Translations under genes and position numbers: made by a program | Notes under the pieces: model-generated | Seen by the model: the letters and a program-made list of their open reading frames with translations, nothing else | The model's database searches: none | Told to the model about the DNA's origin: nothing | Assembly: GCA_022059125.1 (NCBI GenBank) | Contig: JAEUWY010000002.1 | Coordinates: forward strand, 5,022,001-5,086,000 | Origin: Corynespora cassiicola | Taxonomy: Eukaryota > Ascomycota > Dothideomycetes > Pleosporales > Corynesporascaceae | Length of the DNA stretch: 64,000 nt | Reading direction: 5' to 3' | In this document: one piece after another, positions 55,784 to 64,000 of the stretch | How positions within the stretch are numbered: position 1 is the first letter of the stretch | How the letters are laid out: each line of letters begins with the position of its first letter

Positions 55784-56276
55784 GTCTTCATACTCACTTG
55801 TCAAATTGCCTTACCATAGTCTTCAATATAGTAATCACTGTTACTTGACGATTTTCCAAGGTCTCGAACCTATCATCGCTTCTGTTTGTTGCATCCAGGA
55901 CCCTAGTAGCAATCCGCTGTCATTAGCAGTCCGAGCATTTGTCGTCAATGAATGATTTTCCAAATTTAAACATTCCGCTTTACGCTCAAATAAGTGCAAC
56001 TCGATAGTTCATTACATTGATATACCTGCATGAAAAACGGCAGACTGCCAAAACGATCCAATGACAATACGCCACAGAATGCCGCTTCCCTCGTAGCATA
56101 AAAGCTACATGCCAATAAGGATCCATCCGAGAGTAACACGCATTAGACTCATCAGCTCCAGCCAAAATGCCAGAAAAAAAATGATGTGCAAGAAACCCAA
56201 AGCCAAAACACCTGGTATCACCGCTAAACCCACAAACCCAAACGCCATCCTAAAACCGCTACTCTTCCATCCCCTT
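55784..56276. other. Convergent 3' intergenic region
   Basis: It separates the giant gene from the convergent DOMON-b561 gene. Composition shifts back toward GC-rich here. No coding or repeat feature is seen. Confidence 0.4.
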
Positions 56277-57940
56277 CTACCTCGCCTGCGACCACCGATG
56301 CACCGGCACCCCTGGATGCATATTCATCAAATACTGCGGCCCGGGCATCGTCCCGCCGCCATAAATATTCCCACTCGGCGTCCTCACATGGCCATTGACG
56401 CTCGCCTGGCTCGCGCTCCTCGAATCGAGCTCCATCTTGCGGTGGGCATAGTACTCTGCGAGCGCGAGGTCGCGATCGTCCTCCTCGCCGAGGCGGCGGC
56501 GCTGGGTGGCGCGCGCGTAGGCCGAGCCGCGGCGCTTGATGCAGGTGGAGAAGGAGAGGCAGAAGATGAAGACGAAGAGGGAGATTGCGGTGTAGACGAG
56601 GGCGATTGTGCGGGGGGATCCGCTGAGTTGGAGGCCTAGGCCACCGACGAGGATGAAGAGGGCGAGGGTGAAGGTTGTGAGGGGGGTGTGGAGGGAGGGG
56701 ATGTGGGGGGTTAGGGAGCGGATTGAGGGGAGTGGGGGGAGGGGGAGGGAGAGGAGGGGGACGAGGGTGATGAAGGAGAGGATTTGGTGGGGGGAGGCGA
56801 AGGATTTGGTCTGCAGAGATGATTGTTAGGGGGGTTTTTTACATGGAGAGAGGTGTGTGGAGGGGACTTACGCGGTTGTATTCGTGGCTCGTGATGATGC
56901 CTAGGACGAAGGAGATGGCGAGGAATACGACGAGGAAGATGGACATGCCAATGTGGATCCGGATGTTTCGAAGGAAGCCGGCGAAGAGTATGTTGATGGG
57001 CCATAGGACGAAGATGGCGATGCAGCCCATGACAGAATGCGCGCGGTTGGCCCGGTCATGGTCCTTGGTCAGGCCTTGGGTCGTCGTAACCCCATTGTTT
57101 GCCTGGCTGCGCGGTGGTACCTCTCCCACACCCGTTGCGGCGACCATGTCCATGGTGAACTTTCCATATCTCACATGGCGCTTCAGGTCAGCGGATGGAG
57201 AGTTAGACTGCAGGATGTTGCCTGGCCCAAAAGCATATATCATGGGCTGCTGAGTGGAGTTTTCGTCGATGGAGCCACCGGGCCAGCTCCGACAGTTGCG
57301 GCATACTGCGCGTAGGATGAATAAGTCATCGTCGACTCGTGTGCCGTTCAGTGTTTCGATTTGCACAGAGTTCGTGAAACTAGGTTCGCGGTTCCCGTCT
57401 CCGATGCGGGGGCTTATGGTCAGGTCTGAGGCACTGTCAGCTTCCGTCCAATGTCAAGCCTAGCCGAGGAGTTCCAAGGCAGATAGAGATGGATGACTTA
57501 CTGTCCCCGTCTTTGTTCAAATACATGACAAAGGATAGGCTGCCCTTCATCTGCTCGCCAAATCCTACGGCGACCCACGAGTACGCCGGCGACTCGAAGT
57601 AGATGAAGACATCGCTAGAATCGTTTGCGAGAGTGACGGAGAATTGCGTTTCTGTGCGTTCGAGGAACCATGTCGATGCCTGTGCTGAGATGAGCGCGGG
57701 GAGGACTGTATCGCTATGGTCAGCACTGTTTGGTGTATGGTAATGTCAGACCCTTGGAGCAAGTAGTATTGCCTCAGGCGATGGTGAGACGGATGTCGCC
57801 CCCCCTCAAAAGTCGCCTCCAAAAAAAGAAAAAGAAGCCAACATGAATCTGTAAAAAAACAGGGCAGAATGAGATAAACAAAAAGAAGACAGAGACTCAC
57901 CCCCCAAGACCGCAAACACAACAGCCCAACCACCCAACAT
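56277..57940 (-). CDS. DOMON - cytochrome b561 membrane protein
   Basis: Four exons (57940-57901, 57705-57502, 57425-56872, 56810-56277) sum to 1332 nt, giving 443 residues. The short first exon encodes a signal peptide (MLGGWAVVFAVLGVLPALIS, joined across a 195-bp intron). Residues about 27-200 form a DOMON domain like the cytochrome domain of cellobiose dehydrogenase (YFESPAYSWVAVGFGEQM, SFVMYLNKDGDN). A b561 core of transmembrane helices follows, with four histidines suited to two hemes (RAHSVMG, RIHIGM, TSHEYNR, SPHQIL). The C-terminal about 100 residues are cytosolic, charged and Ser/Gly-rich. Family knowledge: such proteins move electrons across a membrane, possibly between cytosolic and extracellular or wall-side acceptors; the partner is unknown. 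Purine/pyrimidine skew near 56650-56780 comes from Pro/Leu codons. Confidence 0.9.
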
Positions 57941-59102
57941 ATTTAAATCGCCACCGAGTCGGGAAAACGAAAGACCAGGACGAACAGCAGGCTCTCCAAA
58001 AGAGAAAGAAAAGCCACCCTCAAACCGGAGCACTCGTAACCATATAACAGAACCCCCCTCTTTTCTTGCTCGAACAGTTCCCACAAACTACCACACCGCC
58101 TAGAAGTCTGGCCCCAAACAAACTCTCCCCGCCGTTCCCTCTTTGCCCTTGCAATCCAGCCAAAACGCAACGGACTGCACGTGGCGCCGATCAACCCTCC
58201 GACGTCAACGTCTCGCAATAAACTTTCCAGTGTCCCACAAGCGCAAACGACGGCGGGGTCCCGTCGCAGAGGGCAAGGGGAAGACGAGCAAAGGGCGCGC
58301 GCGCCTTTCTCTTCGGAATCGGCTGATCTGTGACTGTGGGCGCAAACTCTGTGGGGGTTTTGCGTTGGAATGTCTCCGTTCCGGGACGGTGGATTTGGAC
58401 GATGATGGATTGGGAAACGTTCAGGGCGAACAGGCGACGAACGTGTGTGTGCGTGATGGCCGCACGTAGGTAGAAACAGGCCCGTTCCTTTCCCTTTTTT
58501 TAAATATCGCACCAGAAACAGACGATAGAGGCAAAAAAAAAAGAGAGTTTATGGAACGCTCCCTTCCCGAAAACAGCTCACAACAAGCGCAAGTTGGCGA
58601 TTCTCTGATGCGAGTCCAGCCTCCACACACACCTACCCCAATGCCCTTATACCCTCCCTCCCTCCCCGCGCTCCATTCCTCCCGCTGAAACAACATAATC
58701 CGCAGGCCTTCACATGCAGCCTCCAAGCGCCCACCTCTCCATCCCCCTCTGATTCGCGCATCCCCCCCTGCCGCGAAGCAAGCGCCAGTGCGTGATTGGA
58801 CCTCGCCGCACCGCAGGCAGTCTGGGGGGGTGGATGAGATAGCCGCCCGCGCCACGTTCCCCCCCATCGCCCCGTCGCGTTACCGCCGCGCCATGGCCAT
58901 ACAGGATTGCGCACGGCATGTAAAGTGCCGTTTGTGCGTTTTGCTTTCTTTGTTGTTTGCCTGCGCTGGGGCAGCGATTTTTAGTTTTATTTTTAGCAAG
59001 GGTCGTTCCGGCCTCTCATGTCGAGGTTCGCGGTGCACGGCAGTGATGCGTGTGCGTCGCATCTGCATCGCCATCCCTCACTCGCTGCACTCCCACACCG
59101 TC

Positions 59103-59137
59103 AGCCAACCAGCCAGCCAGCCAGCCAGCCAGCCAGC
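59103..59137. repeat. (CCAG)n microsatellite
   Basis: About eight tandem 4-bp units in intergenic DNA. Confidence 0.8.
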
Positions 59138-59220
59138 TTGCCATCCGAGTAATCCCATCCTCCCATTGACGCCTCCCTTGCCGCACCGGCAGCGACGGAC
59201 GGGAGGGACGAGCGCCCCGC

Positions 59221-59260
59221 CTCGCACCGCCTCGCACCGCACCGCACCGCACCGCACCAC
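59221..59260. repeat. (CACCG)n microsatellite
   Basis: About seven 5-bp units, drifting from CTCGCACCGC pairs to uniform CACCG units. Confidence 0.75.
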
Positions 59261-60341
59261 AGCGGCAACGACAACGGAGGCGAACGAACCCATGGTCAAA
59301 GCAGCACCAGCACCAGCACCAGCTCCGGCGGGCGACCAGAAAGAAAAATCCAGAGCAGAGGAAAGAAAAAGCCTAATCGAAACCATGCTTATTTGGGTTT
59401 CCCTCCGCGACCCTTTAACTTTTGCTTTCGCAAGCAGCCGTCGTTGCCGCTTTGGCGCGAGCAGCAGCAGCCGCAGCCGCCGCCGTCAGACTGACCTGCA
59501 AATTGCCCGCTGGGCCGTTTTTGGCTGGCTGATGCTTGGTTGGTTTGGATTGGCCAGCCTGGCCTGGGAAGGGAACCTTTTTTGGGGCCTGTGTTTTCAT
59601 TCTGCACTGCCACTGCTGCGGGACAAGGCATGCATGGCCTTGTCATGCATCACGCCGGAAAGAATGCCATGCATATTATCTTGCACGGTGCGAAGCGCCC
59701 GCGCGCGCGAACAAAACGAGAGAGACGTGCTGATGGCAGTTGATTGATTTGATTGCGTGCTTAGTTGCGTCGAGTCAGACTCTATTCATACTCGAACCAA
59801 GATTACAGGGCCCATTCCTTGCGGCTCGTCTTCTTCGTCACTTAGGAGAACGCGCTTGTACCATCCCCCCCATACAGTAAACATTGCCGACCCTATTCCG
59901 AACCTGAGGAATAAGGAATACGCTGAAACAGGAAAAGAAAACTTAAGAGGAGAAAAAAAAAGTAAGAAGAGAAACGAACAAAGAAGAGAGGAAAGAAAAC
60001 AAGACAGGGCTGTTGGCCCGGCCCGGTGCGCTCGCCATATGCTAGTCATCATTCGTAAAGCTATGCTATTCAGGAGCCGCCGCCGCGCCCATGCCCCAGA
60101 CATTCTGAGGAGAGGCAGACTTGGGCTCATCATGAAATCGTGTCCTAGAATTGGTATCACCCTCAAACTTTTGCCGAAATTATGGTTGGAGAAGAGAAGG
60201 CCGTGCTAATCCTAGTCGCAAGACGAGCGGCCCCCGACGAGGCCTGTCCTGGTGGCGCAACGGGGCGTGCATCAAGGTGACCATCTTGACTACCCGCAAA
60301 CAGGAGGTGACCAAAGTGGCTTACTCAGGCTCGCAATCCGC

Positions 60342-62223
60342 TCATCTGTATCGGTGACGGTGGCGGTCGTACGAGACTTCATGCTCGTAGTAGCGCTCGT
60401 CCCATCCAGGAGGTCGGCGGTCGCGAATTTCCTCGCGCTCGTATTCGATCTGTCGAATGCGAGACTTGCGTCTACGTCGGATGTCGTCTGAGATTTCGAC
60501 AAGCTGCAAGACATCCTCCTAGGCTAAAAGTTAACAAAGGTCCATCAACATCCATCGGCGGAGAGATGCTTACGTATTTGAGGTATTCCATGACGTAGAA
60601 GAAGTAGTCGGTCTCTTCATATTCGTAACCGCAGGAATCGATGGCTTCCTTGAGGACCAGGTCCTTTGTGATTTCAGTCCACATGTCCTTGGCCTTGGGT
60701 TTCACAGGTGCAGATGTAGGCATGCCAAAGTCAGTCGCATGCTCCTCGTCTCCGCTAATGAACTTGGAGCGGCGGACGCCGTTGTAGCGCTGCCAGGTGA
60801 CCTCCTGCGAGCCCCCTCCAATTCCATCCATGCGCACGCGGTTGGTGCCAGGAGGCACGTCAACAATGGCCCAGTCCTTGGTTGCGCCGTTGTAGGCCTC
60901 TCCCGGATACGCACGCTCGAGAGCCTTGCGGTTGTAGTAGTCGGCTTCCAGCTCAAAGTCATTGTCTGGCGGAGCTGTGTAGCTGCGTCGAGGGGTGCTC
61001 AGCGATCGCCCGCGTGATCTCGAGATCTCGAGCTCGCGTCCCGATCGCTCGATGGTCTCACGCTCATACTCTAGCTCAAAGTCTCGCCCTCTGCTCCTAG
61101 AGAGTGGTTAGGGATGGGGAAAAGAAAAAGAAAAAAACAAGGGGAGAGTTTCTTACTCCTTGCGTCGAATCGAGATCTCGAGCTTATCGTCACGGGGTGG
61201 TGACGGTGGTGGTGGGGGTGGAGTTGGCGAACGGGCTCGCTCGACACCTAGCGCACGTCAGAAGCCGTGACACAGCAAGAACCTTGTTGACATACCATGG
61301 TCGATGTGACGGTGGTGGGTGATGATTTCTTGGATGATGGGAGGGCGGACCTCTGGCTCCGGCGGCGGGGGCGGAGGCGGGGGAGGGGGAGGAGTAGGCG
61401 ACCGCTCTTCCTTGCGGCGGATGATGATCTCATCCTTGATGACCTCGCGGGGCGCTGGCGGCGGTGGTGAGGGCGGCTCGCGACGACGCACGACAAACTC
61501 CTCACGCTCGCGTGCAATCAGGTCTCCGCGCGGTCGAGGCGGCGGCAAGCTGCGCTCGCGGTTGCGGATGGTGATGGAATCCCTCTCGACCGAACGCTCT
61601 CGGCCGTGGCGGCTGTCCTCGCGATGCTCATGGCGGAAGACGAAATCCTCACGTTCACCTCCGCGGCGCGACGGCGGAGCCCGCTCCTGGAACCGGATAT
61701 CCTCGCGCTCCACGTCGACCTCGCGAGGACGCGGGCGGGGGCCGTCTCCGCGGCGGAAGTTGATCTCCTCGCGCTCAAACTCACGCACCTCGGGGGCTCG
61801 CGGGCGAGACTGCTCGCGGCGCCGGATGGTGATGTCGGTCTCTTCGCGCTCGACCTCGCGCGGGCGGCGGCGCTCCGGCTCGCTGCGTCGGATGCTAATG
61901 TCGTCGCGCTCTACCTCGCGCACGCTCGATGGTGGTGGCGGAGGGCGGCCGCCGCGGAGGACGAGCGTGTCCTGGTCAAAGTCGCGGTGCGAACGGGGCG
62001 GGGCTCGCGACATCTCGTCTTCCTGGCGGCCTCGCACGACGAGCGGGCCGGCGCTGGGGCGGTTGTAGTCCTCGTGCAGGAAGTCGGGCTGGCTGCGGCG
62101 CGGGTTGCCGCGGTTGAGCTCAATGTCGAGCTCGTCGTAGCTGCGCTCGCTGCGGTTGCCATTGCGGTAGAAGTCGCGCTGGCGCTCCTCGTAGAGCTCG
62201 GCGGTGGGGTAGCGGCGCGACAT
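60342..62223 (-). CDS. Charged-repeat protein with conserved C-terminal domain (DUF8035-like)
   Basis: Four exons (62223-61296, 61247-61157, 61096-60574, 60518-60342) sum to 1719 nt, giving 572 residues. The N-terminal 300 residues are dominated by repeated acidic-basic blocks of the type VERDDISIRR, VEREETDITIRR, FEREEINFRR and VEREDIRFQE, spaced about 25-30 residues apart and separated by Arg/Pro linkers. A polyproline stretch follows (about 285-300). From about 400 the sequence becomes a conserved-looking domain: YPGEAYNGATKDWAIVDVPP, then SQEVTWQRYNGVRRSKF, then MWTEITKDLVLKEAIDSCGY with EETDYFFYVMEYLKYEDVL. This C-terminal pattern recalls the fungal DUF8035 family (recall, not search). 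A scaffold or RNA/chromatin-associated role is possible, but no function is known. Long antisense frames across this gene are artefacts of its Arg/Glu codons. Confidence 0.85.
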
Positions 62224-63593
62224 GGCGGCGATGACGACGACGGCAGCACACGTCAAGCAGGGGGAGAGAAGGGTGAGGTCACCCGGGGGCAGCAGCAGGA
62301 GGGGGGCTGGTGGTGAGAGACAGCGATCAGGCTGTGGGAGGAGGGGCGGGGTTGGGGATGGGGATGGGGAGAGGGAGAGGGAGAGGGAAGAGAGGAGGCA
62401 GGAGCGAGGACGAAGACAGGACGGCGGCAGAAGATTAAAGGCTGGCTACGCCCCCCCTCGGCCGGGATTCAGGATGTGGGATGGGACGAATTGCTCAGAA
62501 CAAGCCGGCTCGAGCAGGTTGCAGGCAGGTTGCAGGCAGGTTGCAGTGCCTGTCGTTGGGCACGTCCGCCTGCCGTCGAGGCCGCCGCGCACACGGCCGA
62601 TGACGTCGCTCATACACCGGCCGGCTCTGCACCACATCTGACCACTCTGGCCGCGCCCGCCTGGCCAACCACTCCCGTCACCGGTCGCCTGCGCGATAAT
62701 GATTACCAAGACCCGTCACCGCCGCCGTCGCTGCCAGTGCCGGCGCTGTCATGCTGCCCTCCCTCTCGCCCTGCGGCCCCGGATCCTATTTGATGCCCGC
62801 GCGCCCTCGCCGTGAGAGCCCACTCCACACGCCCACCAAGCGCACCACCACGGCCACCACGGGCGCAGCGCCGGGCCCGCTGCGCTGCCTTGCCCAGCCC
62901 GACTACCTGACCTGGTGGCTCGATACTGCCTGACTACCGTCGCCATACCTGACGCTAGCCCCCGCCGCGGGGGTCTTCCACGCTCTGCTAATCTCGCCGC
63001 CGCCCGCCAGAGCATCCTCGCGACTGACAGATCAGCCTAACGCACCTCTCCCGCCGCTGGCCTGCCTTGAGCCTCGCCCGCCTGATGATCGGTACCCAAC
63101 GTGCGGGCGTCGAGCGCCCACCTGGGAACCTTCGAGACGATCCGCCACTCAACCACACGTCTCCACGAGTTTGGGCCCACTGCGCTGTACGCACACGACG
63201 CGTGAATTTTCGAGAAGCCGCTGCCTGCGTCTACGATTCGGAGAGTTGCGCTCCCGCAGTCCAGGCTGTCCCAGCCGGGTTTCCTGCTCGGAACCCTGCA
63301 GGACCGCGTCGATGACGTCCACCCATTAGGAGCCCCCCGTTGTGTCTGGATGCGTCCAGCCACCGCGCCATGGTTGCTTTTGGCTGCGTCCCAGCAGACG
63401 ACCGACGGCGATCGTCCGTCTGCCTCTGCGTGCGGCGCGCGGCGTGGGGCAGGAACGTGGCCTCTGAATCGCACTCTTCCATGTGAAACGCAAAGCTTCT
63501 GTCGTCTGCCGAAGAGTCCACTGATGCTCAAATTGGCGCCGTGCCATGAATGTGTCTAACAAGTCTACCTAGCATGGCACCAAAACCCCTCGT
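62224..63593. promoter_or_regulatory. GC-rich upstream region of the charged-repeat gene
   Basis: It holds the promoter/5' UTR of the charged-repeat gene and the 3' flank of the permease gene. A (GGGGAT/GAGAGG) purine tract lies near 62350-62390 and a short 12-bp tandem repeat at 62514-62546. No gene is supported. Confidence 0.4.
62514..62546. repeat. Short tandem repeat (CAGGTTGCAGG)
   Basis: Three direct copies of CAGGTTGCAGG lie about 290 bp upstream of the charged-repeat start codon. Confidence 0.7.
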
Positions 63594-64000
63594 CTACAAT
63601 GTCTTGGCTTCCGTAGCGGCCACTTCGGTCCTTGGGCTAACGTCGAGTAGGTGCCCCGCATCGGGCCCTGTGAACTTGCTCCTACCCGTTGTGATCCAGA
63701 ACACGAGACTAATCAGCATCACCACCCCTGTGGCTGCCGACGTGTAATTCATGTTGTCCTTGTCTACCGGGTTCACCGTGGGGAAGTTGAAGGTGATGCA
63801 GCAAAAGGTCAGGAATAGGAATCCAATAATGTTCAACGGCAGCCCCCACCGGCCGAGCGAGTATGGCCCTTCGAGGCGATGCTTTTTGCCTGTCAAGTGT
63901 GCCAGGATGCGAGCGAAGAGGGGCATGGCGTAGGAGAGGTCTGAGGCGTCAGTCACAGAACAGCACAGTGTGAGGGCGACGTTGACTTACAGAAACCCTG
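63594..64000 (-). CDS. Amino-acid/GABA/choline-type permease, C-terminal part (partial)
   Basis: The last exon (63940-63594) and ten bases of the preceding one (64000-63991) are present, separated by a 50-bp intron with donor GTAAGT, branch GTGACTGAC and acceptor GCCTCAG. The spliced frame reads GFY/LSYAMPLFARILAHLTGKK, then EGPYSLGRWGLPLNIIG, a transmembrane segment (FLFLTFCCITFNFPTVNPV), DNMNYTSAATGVVMLISLV and a short hydrophilic tail. This is the C-terminal signature of fungal APC-superfamily permeases related to GABA (Uga4), choline (Hnm1) and other amino-acid transporters at the plasma membrane. Substrate cannot be decided without the N-terminal helices. The 5' end lies beyond the right edge. 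Confidence 0.9.

Larger units (their letters stand above)
57941..60341. other. GC-rich intergenic region with microsatellites
   Basis: This 2.4-kb stretch is upstream of the DOMON-b561 gene and downstream of the charged-repeat gene. The longest frame (58788-59747, plus) spans tandem CCAG, ACCGC and CAGCAC repeats and has no domain, so I do not call it a gene. Poly-A/T runs (58533-58542, 59945-59961) are scattered through it. Confidence 0.4.

Noticed and set aside
58788..59747. A 319-codon plus-strand open frame
   Set aside because: It spans CCAG, CACCG and CAGCAC microsatellites in GC-rich intergenic DNA, shows no domain, and its composition follows the repeats.
61319..62068. A 249-codon frame antisense to the charged-repeat gene, with overlapping frames around it
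   Set aside because: Arg/Glu codon repeats on the minus strand open the other frames; the minus-strand gene is supported by four spliced exons and a conserved domain.
1..64000. CRISPR arrays, bacterial operons, riboswitches or ribosome-binding sites
   Set aside because: The window is fungal nuclear DNA with spliceosomal introns; no spaced repeats or bacterial signals are present.

Overview
The window is chromosomal DNA from a filamentous ascomycete (Pezizomycotina). Most genes carry short introns of 42-100 bp with GT-AG borders and CTAAC/CTGAC-type branch sites. The families are typical of these fungi: two Zn2Cys6 regulators, NACHT/ankyrin proteins, a DOMON-b561 protein and a Fot1/pogo-like transposon carrying C-to-T nonsense changes of the kind made by RIP. 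The species cannot be named from the sequence alone. I rebuilt every multi-exon gene by eye. In each complete model the exon lengths sum to a multiple of three and the protein reads through without stops.

Three GC-richer housekeeping blocks alternate with two AT-richer accessory blocks. Block 1 (1-16 kb) holds a partial CCDC97-like gene, a membrane-fused spermidine-synthase-like protein, a charged unknown protein, a mitochondrial-type acyl-CoA synthetase, a GRAM-TBC-EF-hand Rab GAP, a mitochondrial-type short-chain dehydrogenase and a tail-anchored inositol-polyphosphate 5-phosphatase. Accessory block A (16-33 kb) holds a DUF7708-NACHT NLR-like protein, a Zn2Cys6 regulator with a RIP-damaged transposon just upstream of its start, a secreted six-cysteine protein with proline-rich tandem repeats, a small ankyrin-like protein, a broken phosphotransferase gene and a 49-residue zinc-ribbon-like protein. 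Block 2 (33-43.5 kb) is gene-poor, rich in microsatellites and GC-rich. It carries very small genes, a second Zn2Cys6 regulator and a divergent SRPBCC-fold gene.

Accessory block B (43.5-56 kb) is the most unusual part. An ankyrin-subtilisin protein of about 989 residues, a 290-residue glycine-rich orphan and a 2034-residue protein lie side by side. The large protein has a hydrolase-like region without its nucleophile, a NACHT-position region without Walker residues, about 30 ankyrin repeats and a C-terminal SPRY domain. Subtilisin, SesB-like hydrolase, NACHT and ankyrin parts are the building blocks of fungal NLR and incompatibility proteins, so this trio is a candidate self/non-self recognition or cell-death module. 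That role is inference.

Block 3 (56-64 kb) returns to ordinary genes: a DOMON-cytochrome b561 protein, a charged-repeat protein with a conserved C-terminal domain, and the 3' end of an amino-acid/choline-type permease that leaves the window.
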